A DNA stretch of 64,000 nt from Legionella cincinnatiensis (GCF_900452415.1 NZ_UGNX01000001.1:868001-932000); one strand, 5' to 3'. Counted from the first letter of the stretch, positions 46,020 to 57,174 are shown. The notes: generated by a model from the letters alone, not told the origin. Program-made: numbers and translations.

Positions 46020-48332
46020 ATGAAAAAAATCAGTAGTAAATTAATATTAGGTATTTGTTGTTCCTCGCTTATTGCTTGGTCTTCACAAACAATCGCAGCG
46101 GATACTTTCGTTGTTAAAAGTATTAAAGTTACAGGATTACAACGAGTATCCACCGGAACAGTCCTTAATTACATTCCTGTGCAAGTAGGTGAGGAAGTTG
46201 GCCCTGAATCTACTGCTGAAATCATTCGAGCTCTTTATGATACTGGTTTTTTCCAAGCGGTTTCCTTAGAGCGTCAAGGGAACACTTTAATTGTTAACGT
46301 AGTAGAAAGGGCAACCATTGGCTCGATTAGTGTCGTGGGAAATAAGGAAATTCCTAGTGACAAAATGAAAGATTTTCTCAAAGAAATGGGACTAGTTAAA
46401 GGTCGTGTATTCCAAACATCCACTTTGGAGCGTTTAGAAAAGGAACTTAAGCAAGCATATAATGCGAGAGGAAAATATAACGCACGTATAGAAACTCGAG
46501 TTACTCCATTAACAGAGAATAGAGTAGGAATAACGGTTACTATTTCTGAAGGACGAGTATCACGAATTAAACAGATCAAAATAATTGGTAATCATGATTT
46601 TACTACTAATGAATTGTTACCAGAGTTTGCTTTATCTAAATCGGGTATTTTTACTTATTTTACTAAAAAAGATCAGTATTCAAAGCAAGGCATGGATGCA
46701 TCCTTAGAAGCGTTACGCTCATTTTATTTGGATCGAGGATATTTGAAATTTAAAATTGTTTCGTCACAAGTTTTACTCTCACCGGATAGGAAAGATGTTT
46801 ACATTAATGTGCATATTGAAGAAGGACCACAATATCACTTTTCAGGTTATAAAGTAGTAGGTAAGCCTATATTGCCTCCAGAGAAGATTGAATCATTAGT
46901 CCAAGTTAAAAAAGGTGCTGTTTTTTCACGTAAAAAGGTAACTGATACTATTTCTTCGATTGGATTGGCTTTAGGAGATATAGGTTATGGATTTCCAGCA
47001 ATTAATGCAGAACCTCAGTTAGATGAGAAGGAGAAAACTGTATTTATCACCTTTATCGTGCAGCCTGGCCGACATGTTTATGTCCGTCGTATTAATTTCC
47101 ATGGTAACACTAAAACGAGTGATTATGTATTACGTAGTGTTATTCGCCAAGATGAAGGAGGGTTGTTATCTTTACATAACATTAAGGAGTCAGAAAGGCA
47201 GCTGCGCTTACTGGGATATTTGAAAAATGTTGATGTAAAAACTACCCCAGTTCCTGATGCAAATAACCAAGTTGACCTAGACGTCCAAGTAGAAGAAGCT
47301 CCTTCTGCTGAGGCAAGTGCTTCTATTGGTTATGGTACCAATGGCTACCAATTGAACGCTTCGGTGAATCAACACAATTTTATGGGAACGGGACGAGCAA
47401 TCGGCGCTGCGTTTACAGCAAGCAAATGGGGACAAGATTATACTTTAAATTATTATAATCCTTTTTATACAGATACAGGAATAGGACGAGGGGTTAACCT
47501 TTATTTTGCTCGAGTTGATCCTAGAAATCTAAATGTAAGTACTTATAGCTCCAACCGTTTTGGTGGCGATGTGAATTATAGCTTACCATTAGGTGAGATC
47601 AGCAGATTACAGTTTGGATATGGTTACCAGGACATAGATATTAAAAGTGTAGGTTATGTTGTTCCTATTCAGAATTTTGTAAATTTATATGGAAAGCATT
47701 TTCATGAAATCCGTTTATCTACTGGATGGAGTCGTAATACTTATGACCAATTTCCTTATCCTACTCGAGGTGTTAATCAACAAGCGGCTGCTGTAATTGC
47801 TTTGCCAGCTGCTTCTGGATCTTTATCTTATTTCAAAGGTTCCTATCAAGCTCGTTTGTATCAACCTATAACCCATGGGTGGATTTTTTCTCTGCAAGGA
47901 TTTGCAGGTTATGGAAACTCTTTTAATAATAATGGATTGCCGTTTTTCGAGAATTATTATGCAGGGGGTACTGCACAACCAGGTCAAGTACGCGGATATG
48001 ACAGTTATTCTTTAGGGCCTTTAGATAACTACCGCAATTCAGTGGGAGGTAACTTATTACTTAGTGGAACCGCAGGGATTATATTGCCTTATCCTTTGAG
48101 TAGAGACAATGTGCGTACAACAGCTTTTGTGGATGCGGGTAACGTATTTGCAGTGAATACTCTACCTACTTTAACGGGAAAGTATGAAGGGCCTTTAAGA
48201 TATTCAGCCGGTGTTTCTATTGAATGGCGTTCTCCTTTTGGTCCATTAGCATTTAGTTTAGCTAAGGCATTGAACCCTCAACAATTCGATCAACAGCAAT
48301 TGTTCCAATTTGCATTGTCTTCTGGATTTTAA
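46020..48332 (+). CDS. bamA: Outer membrane protein assembly factor BamA
   Basis: A 770-residue outer-membrane Omp85 protein that inserts beta-barrels. A signal peptide (ending TIAA) is followed by five POTRA domains up to about residue 420 (first FVVKSIKVTGLQRVS), then the 16-strand barrel with the conserved VRGYDSYSLGP segment in loop 6. The protein ends with an aromatic residue (SSGF), as barrels do. The closing part NPQQFDQQQLFQFAL is typical of BamA. Confidence 0.96.
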   Translation: MKKISSKLILGICCSSLIAWSSQTIAADTFVVKSIKVTGLQRVSTGTVLNYIPVQVGEEVGPESTAEIIRALYDTGFFQAVSLERQGNTLIVNVVERATIGSISVVGNKEIPSDKMKDFLKEMGLVKGRVFQTSTLERLEKELKQAYNARGKYNARIETRVTPLTENRVGITVTISEGRVSRIKQIKIIGNHDFTTNELLPEFALSKSGIFTYFTKKDQYSKQGMDASLEALRSFYLDRGYLKFKIVSSQVLLSPDRKDVYINVHIEEGPQYHFSGYKVVGKPILPPEKIESLVQVKKGAVFSRKKVTDTISSIGLALGDIGYGFPAINAEPQLDEKEKTVFITFIVQPGRHVYVRRINFHGNTKTSDYVLRSVIRQDEGGLLSLHNIKESERQLRLLGYLKNVDVKTTPVPDANNQVDLDVQVEEAPSAEASASIGYGTNGYQLNASVNQHNFMGTGRAIGAAFTASKWGQDYTLNYYNPFYTDTGIGRGVNLYFARVDPRNLNVSTYSSNRFGGDVNYSLPLGEISRLQFGYGYQDIDIKSVGYVVPIQNFVNLYGKHFHEIRLSTGWSRNTYDQFPYPTRGVNQQAAAVIALPAASGSLSYFKGSYQARLYQPITHGWIFSLQGFAGYGNSFNNNGLPFFENYYAGGTAQPGQVRGYDSYSLGPLDNYRNSVGGNLLLSGTAGIILPYPLSRDNVRTTAFVDAGNVFAVNTLPTLTGKYEGPLRYSAGVSIEWRSPFGPLAFSLAKALNPQQFDQQQLFQFALSSGF

Positions 48333-48375
48333 TTTTTTATTTCTCCTTACTTCTGTTGCAACGTGGGGAAAAAAT

Positions 48376-48395
48376 AGGGACTGTAAACAGTCCCT
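48376..48395. repeat. 8-bp hairpin after bamA
   Basis: AGGGACTG and CAGTCCCT pair exactly around TAAA. There is no T-run after it, so it is a weak terminator or an RNA-stabilising stem between bamA and skp. Confidence 0.45.
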
Positions 48396-48501
48396 AAAGC
48401 GACGCTAATGTCCCAAAATTATTATTGAAAACTCGTGTTGTATATATCGCAACCTATATCGATTTGTGCTAGCATCATGATCTTTAATTTAGGAGATAGT
48501 T

Positions 48502-49002
48502 ATGAAGCGGTTTGGTTTGGTTTTATTGACCTTTATTTTTAGCGTGTTTGGCGCTAACGTATTTGCTGATACAGCAAAGATAGGAGTGGTTGATTTACAA
48601 AAAATCATGCAAACTTCAAGTCAAATCAAAGAAATTCAACAAAAATTAGAAAAAGAATTTAAGCCGCGCCGTGATAAGTTATTAGCGGTTGAAGCCAAGA
48701 TAAAGGCTGATATGGAAAAGTTCAAGCGTGATAGTGCTGTTTTGAGTGCTTCTCAAAAGAAAGAAATGGAACGCAAAATTGTCAGCGCACAACAACAATT
48801 TGAACGTGATGGTCAGCAATATCAGCAAGAGCTGAGCACTGCAAACAATGAAGCTATGGAAAGTTTGTATGCCAAAGTGCGTGCAGCAATTGCAAAAGTT
48901 GCTAAAGATGACAAATATGATCTTATCGTACAGAAAGATGCAGCTCCTTTTAGCTCAGATTCCCTTGATGTAACTGACAAAGTCGCTAAAGCGATTAATT
49001 AA
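48502..49002 (+). CDS. skp: Periplasmic chaperone Skp/OmpH
   Basis: A 166-residue periplasmic chaperone that escorts unfolded outer-membrane proteins to BamA. The signal peptide (about 22 residues, ending VFA) is followed by KIGVVDLQKIMQTS and a long Lys/Glu-rich helical hairpin that forms the tentacle. AGGAGATAG precedes the ATG. lpxD starts nine bases after the stop. Confidence 0.93.
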   Translation: MKRFGLVLLTFIFSVFGANVFADTAKIGVVDLQKIMQTSSQIKEIQQKLEKEFKPRRDKLLAVEAKIKADMEKFKRDSAVLSASQKKEMERKIVSAQQQFERDGQQYQQELSTANNEAMESLYAKVRAAIAKVAKDDKYDLIVQKDAAPFSSDSLDVTDKVAKAIN

Positions 49003-49011
49003 TTTGGCGAT

Positions 49012-50061
49012 GTGGCGTTGCTAACATTAGCACAACTGGCTGAAAAATTAGGTGGCGTGTGGCATGGTAATGCAGATCACGCCATTTTTTCATTTGCTTC
49101 TTTAGCTCGAGCGACACCTAAAGATATAGCCTATTACGATAATTCTATATTGCGAGGCGCTTTAGGAAATACTTCTGCCGGTGCAGTATTACTTAAATCA
49201 GAACATAAAGCTCTTTACCAAGGAAATTGTATTATTGTATCCAATCCCTTACAAACAATGATGCAAGCCACGCAATTTTTATCAAAGCCAACAATTTTGT
49301 ATTCTGGTATAGATCCTACGGCTCGAATTCATCATTCAGCTCAAATAGGTGAAGGAGTATCTATAGGTGCATACAGTGTCATTCATGCTGAAGCGCGATT
49401 GGCTGATCACGTTGTAGTAGGAGCAAATACTGTTATCGAATCATCTGTTGTGATTGGAAAAAACAGTCAGATTGGTCATGATGTAGTACTACATTCGGGT
49501 TGTCAATTGGGAGCTCAAGTAATTATTGACTCTGGGTGTGTTGTCGGCGCTTTTCCATTTAATTATTTAAAACAACACGGCCATTGGCAGCCAGGTTTTA
49601 GCGTAGGTACGGTTATTATAGCGGATAAGGTACGTATTGGGGCTAATACCGTAATTGATAGAGGTTCTTTAAGTGATACTTACTTAGGGGAAGGGGTTTG
49701 TATCGATAATTTAGTTCAGATCGCACATGATGTACTGATTGGGAAAAATACAATTATTGCAGGATGTGCTGCTGTAGGAGCTTATGCTCAAATTGGAGAG
49801 GACTGTATTATTGGTGGCGCAAGCTCTGTTGCTGCTTATGTATGTTTAACAGACGATGTGGTGATTACAGGTATGTCTACTGTAAGTAAATCGCTTGCTA
49901 AGTCTGGAATTTACTCTTCAGGAACCTTAGTCCATGAGCATCAACGTTGGCGTCGAAATGCAGCACGATTTCGACGATTAGATGACTATATAGAAAAACT
50001 TAGTGCTTTAGAAAAAAAATTAAATCTAATAAATACATTTGAGTCCTCATCTGAGGATTAG
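49012..50061 (+). CDS. lpxD: UDP-3-O-acylglucosamine N-acyltransferase
   Basis: A 349-residue lipid A enzyme that adds the N-linked acyl chain. The N-terminal uridine-binding domain (residues 1-95) is followed by a left-handed beta-helix of hexapeptide repeats ([20 protein letters not shown] onward). The catalytic His lies in the [10 protein letters not shown] segment. The C-terminus is helical. The start codon is GTG with a weak ribosome site, which suggests translational coupling with skp nine bases upstream. Confidence 0.95.
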   Translation: MALLTLAQLAEKLGGVWHGNADHAIFSFASLARATPKDIAYYDNSILRGALGNTSAGAVLLKSEHKALYQGNCIIVSNPLQTMMQATQFLSKPTILYSGIDPTARIHHSAQIGEGVSIGAYSVIHAEARLADHVVVGANTVIESSVVIGKNSQIGHDVVLHSGCQLGAQVIIDSGCVVGAFPFNYLKQHGHWQPGFSVGTVIIADKVRIGANTVIDRGSLSDTYLGEGVCIDNLVQIAHDVLIGKNTIIAGCAAVGAYAQIGEDCIIGGASSVAAYVCLTDDVVITGMSTVSKSLAKSGIYSSGTLVHEHQRWRRNAARFRRLDDYIEKLSALEKKLNLINTFESSSED

Positions 50062-50216
50062 ATATTTCTAATAGATTTAACTGTATTTTGAGGTAGATAA
50101 GTAGGATAGGACGGACAAGTTTTTAACAATTAATAATTGATTTGCATCTATTAAAACTGGATAATGCATTCTTTATTGTGGCCAGCTAAATAGACTGATT
50201 AAGCGAGAAACTGTGT

Positions 50217-50669
50217 ATGAGTGAACCTATAGATATAAAACAAATTTTTAGTTTGTTGCCCCATCGTTACCCGATGTTGTTGGTAGATAGGGTATTAGAT
50301 TTTAAAGCATATGAACATTTAACAGCTATAAAAAATGTGACGATTAATGAGAACTTTTTTGCTGGCCATTTTCCAGAAAGTCCAATTATGCCAGGAGTTC
50401 TGATGCTTGAAGCTTTAGCTCAAGCAGGCGGTCTTTTTGCGGGATTATCTCAGACACCTGAAGAAAATGAAGGAATTTTACATTTTTTTGCGGGCATCGA
50501 TAATGCAAAATTTAAACATGTAGTGGTTCCTGGTGATCAATTACGCTTGGAAATAAAATTATTAACAAGAAAAGGAGTTTTTTGGCGTGTGCATGGCGAA
50601 GCTTATGTAGGCGATAAACTAGCCTGTTCTGCAGATTTATTAAGTGCAGCGAAGGAATTTCAAAAGTGA
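50217..50669 (+). CDS. fabZ: 3-hydroxyacyl-ACP dehydratase FabZ
   Basis: A 150-residue hot-dog-fold dehydratase of fatty acid synthesis. PHRYPMLLVDRVLD and the catalytic HFPESPIMPGVLMLEALAQA motif are complete. The stop codon overlaps the GTG start of lpxA by four bases (GTGA), so the two are translationally coupled. This links fatty acid chain supply to lipid A acylation. Confidence 0.96.
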   Translation: MSEPIDIKQIFSLLPHRYPMLLVDRVLDFKAYEHLTAIKNVTINENFFAGHFPESPIMPGVLMLEALAQAGGLFAGLSQTPEENEGILHFFAGIDNAKFKHVVVPGDQLRLEIKLLTRKGVFWRVHGEAYVGDKLACSADLLSAAKEFQK

Positions 50670-51436
50670 TAGATGAACGAGCTATAATTCACCCCAATGC
50701 AAAATTAGCAAATGGGGTATCAGTAGGTCCTGGCGCTATAATTGGTGCAGATGTGGAAATAGGTGAAAATACCTGGGTTGGTCCTTACGCGGTTATCGAA
50801 GGGCCCACAATTATTGGTAAAAATAATAAAATTTTTCAATTTGCCTCAGTAGGGGACGAACCCCAAGATATGACCTATAAAGGTGAATCTACCCGTTTAG
50901 AAATTGGTGATGATAATATCATACGTGAATATTGTATGATTAGCCGAGGAACTGCTAAAGGTGGCGGCGTTACTCGTATAGGGAATAAGAACTTCTTTAT
51001 GGCTTATTCGCATGTTGGGCATGACTGTATGATTGGCAACCAAATTATTTTGGTGAGTTATGCGGCACTATCAGGACATGTCACCGTAGGTGATTATGCA
51101 AACATTGGGGGATATGCTGCAGTACATCAATTTTGTCATATAGGGGCTTATTCTTTTATTTCGAGAGCTTCTTATGTAAGTAAAGATGTTCTTCCTTATC
51201 TCATGATTTCTGGTGATACCACCTCGGCTTGTGGTATTAATACAGTAGGACTCCGTAGACGAGGATTTTCATCAGAAGCAATTGATAATTTGCGACGTGC
51301 TTATAAAATAATTTTTCGCAAAGGATTAACTGTGCAGCAAGCTGTTGCTGAATTAGAGTTGATGCAACACGAATGCCCTGAAGTAGTTCTTATGATTGAT
51401 GCATTGAATCAAGCTACGCGTGGTATTGTTAGGTAA
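50666..51436 (+). CDS. lpxA: UDP-N-acetylglucosamine O-acyltransferase
   Basis: This 256-residue enzyme performs the first step of lipid A synthesis. Hexapeptide repeats (IHPNAKLANGVSVGPGAIIG) form a beta-helix. The catalytic His lies in MAYSHVGHDCMIG, and the C-terminal helical domain starts at GLRRRGFSSEAIDNL. In most gammaproteobacteria lpxB follows; here a short inverted-repeat element and serS follow instead. Confidence 0.96.
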   Translation: MIDERAIIHPNAKLANGVSVGPGAIIGADVEIGENTWVGPYAVIEGPTIIGKNNKIFQFASVGDEPQDMTYKGESTRLEIGDDNIIREYCMISRGTAKGGGVTRIGNKNFFMAYSHVGHDCMIGNQIILVSYAALSGHVTVGDYANIGGYAAVHQFCHIGAYSFISRASYVSKDVLPYLMISGDTTSACGINTVGLRRRGFSSEAIDNLRRAYKIIFRKGLTVQQAVAELELMQHECPEVVLMIDALNQATRGIVR

Positions 51437-51443
51437 ATTGAAT

Positions 51444-51599
51444 GTAACTGCTCACTCCATCTTAAGTGTGTCTGTACTTTGTGCGTATTGGATAAGATTT
51501 TTATATTCTGATGTATGTTTTGCTTTTTAATTTTTTTGTCCAACGACGCACAAATTTGAATGCTCACCAAAAATTTTCATGTAGAGAGCGAGCAGTTAC
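51444..51599. repeat. 156-bp MITE-like inverted repeat between lpxA and serS
   Basis: The ends GTAACTGCTCACTC (51444-51457) and GAGCGAGCAGTTAC (51586-51599) are inverted with one mismatch. An inner pair, TTTGTGCGTATTGGA and TCCAACGACGCACAAA, is also inverted, so most of the stretch can fold as a long imperfect hairpin. No open frame. Confidence 0.6.
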
Positions 51600-51623
51600 A
51601 ATTGGACGAATAAATTAAGTTAG

Positions 51624-52922
<1,299 letters not shown>

Positions 52923-52935
52923 AAACGCTTATTTT

Positions 52936-52968
52936 TTTAGCCTGTGCTTACCCCTAAGTCAGGCTAAA
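52936..52968. terminator. Bidirectional terminator between serS and the convergent gene
   Basis: TTTAGCCTG and CAGGCTAAA pair exactly around a 15-base loop, with T-rich sequence on one side and A-rich on the other. The right arm overlaps the stop codon of the minus-strand gene. Confidence 0.75.
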
Positions 52969-53737
52969 ATAAAACATGACCTTTCTGAAAAATATTCACA
53001 GTTGGTCTGAATTGTATTTCTCTTTCTTTTTTGCTTTGTTCTGTTGATGAAAAGAAAGTTGAATGCTGATGCACTAGAAAACTCTTGTGCGACGAGTGTG
53101 GTTTTTCTTTTGGGTGCGCGCTGTTTTCAAGAACCCCTCTTTCATGATTAAAGTTGTTTCTTTTTTTAAGATTTTCTACGAAAAATTTAAATGCAGTTAA
53201 TGCATAGTCCATAACATCTGTATCTTGCATAGGTACATTTGTTATTAAGTTTTTTTTCGCAAAATGAATGAAATAATGAAGACAATGATGAAGACTATCA
53301 ATTGGTACATGATGTTTTTTTTCTAACAGTGATGCGAGTTTATTATTTTGCTGATGAATTAATTGCAATAAGCGTTTCTTTTTTATTTGTTTTACGTTAT
53401 TTTGTGCGTTTTTTATGCATGTGATTGAATGATGTAATCGTGTAGTAAAAGATGGAGTACTAAATAATTTTTCGATTACATCAAATTGTCGAGTGACTGT
53501 TAAAAAAAACAATAAATTGTGCTTGCATAAGAATTTGAATTCATTATGTATTTGTTCATTTTGATGTATTTCATCTGTTTTATTGAGACTACCATTAATT
53601 TTTCTAATCCATGTTAAGTAAGATACCAGCAAAGGGCATCCTGCTTCAGAGATGTGATGTTTTTTTAAAAGAGAACTTCTTTTATATTTATTAGTCCCTT
53701 GTACATGCACATCCAGTGCTAATTGAATGGAGTCCAT
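52964..53737 (-). CDS. Hypothetical cytoplasmic protein, Lys/His-rich
   Basis: A 257-residue protein with no signal peptide or membrane helix. It is rich in Lys, His, Asn and Gln and predicted mostly helical; LTWIRKINGSLNKT and NVKQIKKKRLLQLIHQQNNK are typical stretches. I recognise no family. I chose ATG 53737 because AGGA stands eight bases upstream; a GTG one codon earlier is possible. The composition resembles small Legionella accessory proteins or effector candidates, but no secretion signal can be asserted. Confidence 0.65.
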   Translation of the reverse strand: MDSIQLALDVHVQGTNKYKRSSLLKKHHISEAGCPLLVSYLTWIRKINGSLNKTDEIHQNEQIHNEFKFLCKHNLLFFLTVTRQFDVIEKLFSTPSFTTRLHHSITCIKNAQNNVKQIKKKRLLQLIHQQNNKLASLLEKKHHVPIDSLHHCLHYFIHFAKKNLITNVPMQDTDVMDYALTAFKFFVENLKKRNNFNHERGVLENSAHPKEKPHSSHKSFLVHQHSTFFSSTEQSKKEREIQFRPTVNIFQKGHVLF

Positions 53738-53906
53738 CACTCAATTCCTGTTCGTCCAAGTTTTAAAAGTATAGTATTTTTTGGAGAAAGTGCATTTATT
53801 TTGGGCCAACTGATTTTTTTATGAGATTTCAATGGATTAAGTAATGTTTTGACTGAATCGTTCTTTGCTTTTAAGATGTGCTTTTTGCTTTTATTTAAAG
53901 AAAATT

Positions 53907-54035
53907 ATGCACGCCAACACATTAAAACTTATTCATGTGATTAATAATTATTGGGAACATTGGTTAACTTCCCACAAAAATAAAAGTGTTTGCTCAGGTT
54001 TTCTTAAAGGCTCAAAAATGAAATACAAACCATAG
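53907..54035 (+). CDS. Possible 42-residue small protein (weak)
   Basis: An ATG-initiated frame encodes MHANTLKLIHVINNYWEHW and ends with LKGSKMKYKP. It is the only plausible frame in the 371-bp gap between two genes, and its ribosome site is poor (AAAGAAAATT). I list it only because the stretch is otherwise empty and AT-rich with no clear structure; it may well be untranslated. Confidence 0.15.
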   Translation: MHANTLKLIHVINNYWEHWLTSHKNKSVCSGFLKGSKMKYKP

Positions 54036-54111
54036 GATAGTTTTTGAAGAAAAAATCAACTGCCTCTTTTATAACTCATAATCAATAATTGCTGAAGATA
54101 AGGAATGTATT

Positions 54112-55716
54112 GTGAAAAAAGGATTATATTGTTTCATAGTTTTGTTTTGTATGCTGACGACTTTTTCTCAAGATGTTTTTTCTGCCTGTTCTGTCTTTCA
54201 TTCTTCTGGAAAACTTACAGAGCGAACTAATGATGCTTTAGGCCTTATACTTTTTTCAGAGGCTCAGTGCCCTAGAGATGTTTTTGCATTGCGGCAATTT
54301 TTAAAAAATTCGGGTTTAAAAATAGAAACAACAATGGTTGCAAATCGAGGATTCCATAATCCATCTCAAGGTAGTTTTAGTTTATTTGAGATGGCCTTAG
54401 GGGAATTAAAAATAATGGATCATCATTTGTCCATTAATGCCGGCGATTTTTTCTTTGGTCATTTTACTGCTGTAAGCCCAGCTGGTGATTTAGTTGCTGA
54501 TCAGAATCCAGAAAAAAATGTATTAATGATTGAGGCATTTGCTTGGGATCCTAAAAAAGAGGTATTTAATTTTTATGAATTACGTGGTGATGGCACACAA
54601 GGCCAATGGTTTTATCGCGGAGATTCAGAAGATATTTTTGCAGATAACGAGTTACTTCATCGCCAACCCGATCCAAAACATCCCCAATTTGGTACACGAT
54701 TACGTTGTTCTGGATGTCATGGTGCTGGTGGGCCTATTATGAAAGAATTGGATAAACCTCATAATGATTGGTGGGAGCCAAAACGAAAATTGGATTTTGG
54801 TGGGCGCAAGCCAGATGCGGCATTGCAAGATATTTTAGAAACACTAGTGGCGCCGGATCAATTATCCAAAAGCGTTTTGCTTGGCGTTAACAAGCTGAAT
54901 TATAACGAGAAATTCTATCGAAAAAAAGTTTCTCTTTCCTTACAAGAGCTGCTTCGTCCTTTATTTTGTCCAGTTGAACTCAATTTAATGTCGGATATTT
55001 ACCCAAATGATGAATTTCATTCCGAAGTAAGTATTCCCATGGAGTTTTTTATTGATTCAAGATTTTTACCGGATCAGAAAAATCAAGCGATTATTATTTC
55101 TAGAGCTTTTTACGAAGAAGCATTAAATGTTTTAGGGAGTCATTTTCCTGAAACCTATTTGCAAGATGCGGATCATGCGTGGCTTACACCTGTGAAAGCT
55201 AGATCAGATAAATTAGCAGTGGATAATTTAATTAACAATAGAGTAATTGATACTAAATTCATGTTGGATGTTTTAGATATAGATAGAGAAAATCCAGTAT
55301 TTTCACCGACACGGTGCAGTCTTTTACGTTTGCTGCCAGCAACCCCTACTTTGAATTGGCATGATGTATTTATAAAAAACTTGAGTAAATCAAAAGAATG
55401 GGCTGCAAAAAAATTGCTAAAAAATCGTACCTCTCCAGAACAAGATATTGAATTTTATCAACAAAAAGCAAGAAAATTTCTTCAGAATTGTCAAGAGAAA
55501 CTAAAAAATAGCAAAAATGTGGAAAAGATGTATCGCTTGTTAGTGCAAAGACGGATAGAGGTGAGCACATCAGAAATTTCATTAAATCCACTTGGACAAA
55601 TTTTAGAACCCGGATTTCGTGTCATTTTTCCTGAGAATGAAAGAATACTTGCTTCAAGGACATTAAAGCTCACGTCAGCCTGTGATGTAATAGAGCAACA
55701 AGATAAAATATCATGA
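54112..55716 (+). CDS. Secreted protein with one CxxCH heme-type motif, function unknown
   Basis: A 534-residue protein beginning with GTG (AAGGA eight bases upstream). A signal peptide of about 24 residues ends near DVFSA. A single CSGCH motif (Cys199, Cys202, His203, in RCSGCHGAGGP) could bind c-type heme. It resembles cytochrome-like domains fused in larger periplasmic proteins. The rest (TLQKxx-free, with long Asp/Asn-rich stretches) matches no family I recognise. A Met axial ligand cannot be placed confidently. If the motif is not hemylated, it may bind zinc or be structural. No neighbouring oxidoreductase genes help. Confidence 0.7.
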   Translation: MKKGLYCFIVLFCMLTTFSQDVFSACSVFHSSGKLTERTNDALGLILFSEAQCPRDVFALRQFLKNSGLKIETTMVANRGFHNPSQGSFSLFEMALGELKIMDHHLSINAGDFFFGHFTAVSPAGDLVADQNPEKNVLMIEAFAWDPKKEVFNFYELRGDGTQGQWFYRGDSEDIFADNELLHRQPDPKHPQFGTRLRCSGCHGAGGPIMKELDKPHNDWWEPKRKLDFGGRKPDAALQDILETLVAPDQLSKSVLLGVNKLNYNEKFYRKKVSLSLQELLRPLFCPVELNLMSDIYPNDEFHSEVSIPMEFFIDSRFLPDQKNQAIIISRAFYEEALNVLGSHFPETYLQDADHAWLTPVKARSDKLAVDNLINNRVIDTKFMLDVLDIDRENPVFSPTRCSLLRLLPATPTLNWHDVFIKNLSKSKEWAAKKLLKNRTSPEQDIEFYQQKARKFLQNCQEKLKNSKNVEKMYRLLVQRRIEVSTSEISLNPLGQILEPGFRVIFPENERILASRTLKLTSACDVIEQQDKIS

Positions 55717-55851
55717 GCATAAAGAAAAACAATTGATTCAAAAATTATCTTATTACTGTGTTGTTACATCGGATATCATTTTTTAATGATGCCAATTGAT
55801 GGTGTTTTGTAGCCTGGATATGATCAATAAGTCTATGTTTTACCCAAAGAC

Positions 55852-55875
55852 CCTGGCATAGTTACCTATGCCAGG
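55852..55875 (-). terminator. Hairpin at the end of the small secreted protein gene
   Basis: CCTGGCATAG and CTATGCCAGG pair perfectly over 10 bp around TTAC, overlapping the last codons and stop of the minus-strand gene. The T-run after it is weak, so termination is likely but not certain. Confidence 0.5.
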
Positions 55876-56062
55876 TGCTGCTACGTTTCACTACGCGACA
55901 ATCGCCATGGTAGCACTGTTTTTTATAAGTTGAATGATGGCATGTGTTACCTGCGCATGTAGTGTGTTTAACATCTTTTGTCCACACAGCCCAACTGTTT
56001 GAAGCGAAAAAAACACCTACACTCAAGCCTATAATTATTTTTTTAAAATGAGTCAATATCAT
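55862..56062 (-). CDS. Small secreted cysteine-rich protein
   Basis: A 66-residue precursor: signal peptide to about residue 25 (VFFASNSWA), then a 41-residue mature part with four cysteines (TTCAGNTCHH, KQCYHGDCR) and many His and Lys. A good AGGAG ribosome site lies seven bases upstream. The cysteine spacing suggests two disulfides or a metal site. No family recognised. Confidence 0.65.
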   Translation of the reverse strand: MILTHFKKIIIGLSVGVFFASNSWAVWTKDVKHTTCAGNTCHHSTYKKQCYHGDCRVVKRSSTWHR

Positions 56063-56218
56063 CTAAATCTCCTCGGTCATATGTTTATCTATATGACTAT
56101 AATTTTTACATTTCTTCCGATGAGTATAGGTGAAAACACCAGATTTTTCTTTATTTTATTCAAAATGATTATTATTTTTATAGTAAAATAATTATTGGAG
56201 TTAAATATTGGTTCAATT

Positions 56219-57016
56219 TTATTTAGATAATTTTCTTTTCTTCATACTTTCTTTTAACAGCGAAATGAAATCAATTACGTCACTTTTGCTCTCTTTTTCA
56301 GGTATTTCTTTTTTAATTTTTGATTGTTTTGCAATTTGTTGATCCAGCCATTTTTTTAATGCTTCTCGATATTCGTTGTGATATTTTTCGGGTTGCCATT
56401 TTGTAGTCATTTCTTGAATCAAGGCTGTGGCCATTTTTATTTCTGAAGCAGAAATTTTATAAGCTTTGAGATTTTCTTGAGGGAGAGCAATTTCATGTTC
56501 TGCACGGATTTCGTCTTTAAAATGGATTAAGTATAAAAGTAATGCATGCTGATGAGGAATAATCAAGCAGATGGATTCTTTAGTGCGTATGATAATTCGC
56601 GCAACACCTGCTTTATTTGTTTTTTTTAATGATTCTCTTAATAACACATAAGCTTTTTTATTTTTGCTTTCCGGTACTAGATAATAAGGTTTAATTAAAT
56701 AAAGACTATCGATTTCTTGAAAATTGACGAACTCTTCAATAGTGATTGCTTTAAATAAATCAGGCTCAACTTTTTCAAATTTTTCTTCATCTACAATAAC
56801 GTAGCGATCTTTTTCGTATTCAAATCCTTTAACGATATCGTCCCAAGATACTTCATTTCCTGTTTTTTCACTAATACGTTGATAGCGAATTCTCGATTTA
56901 GTTTTTTTGTCAAGCAGATGAAAATTAATTTCATTTTTTTCTTCAGTTGAATATAAAGAAACAGGAATAGAAACAAGGCCAAAAGAAATTTCTCCTTTCC
57001 AAATTGATTTAGGCAT
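56219..57016 (-). CDS. ku: Bacterial non-homologous end-joining protein Ku
   Basis: This 265-residue protein binds DNA double-strand ends as a dimer and recruits LigD. The start MPKSIWKGEISFGLVSIPVS is diagnostic, and the core beta-barrel segments and SYSGR-like replacements follow at family-like spacing. The C-terminus is Lys-rich, as in other bacterial Ku proteins, where it contacts DNA and LigD. It is divergent from the split ligD gene across 98-158 bp, so the two are likely a two-gene repair unit with shared control. Confidence 0.92.
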   Translation of the reverse strand: MPKSIWKGEISFGLVSIPVSLYSTEEKNEINFHLLDKKTKSRIRYQRISEKTGNEVSWDDIVKGFEYEKDRYVIVDEEKFEKVEPDLFKAITIEEFVNFQEIDSLYLIKPYYLVPESKNKKAYVLLRESLKKTNKAGVARIIIRTKESICLIIPHQHALLLYLIHFKDEIRAEHEIALPQENLKAYKISASEIKMATALIQEMTTKWQPEKYHNEYREALKKWLDQQIAKQSKIKKEIPEKESKSDVIDFISLLKESMKKRKLSK

Positions 57017-57174
57017 TCTATTTAATCCTTAAATAAATTCATTTATAAAATCTCATGATCAAGGTTTATTAAAAAAGATTAGACCATTTATCTCTTTTTT
57101 GAATTCTCTCCAAAGTGGAAATTTCTAGTTTTTTTAATAAAATTAAAGAAGAAACATACATCATGGAGAGAGTA

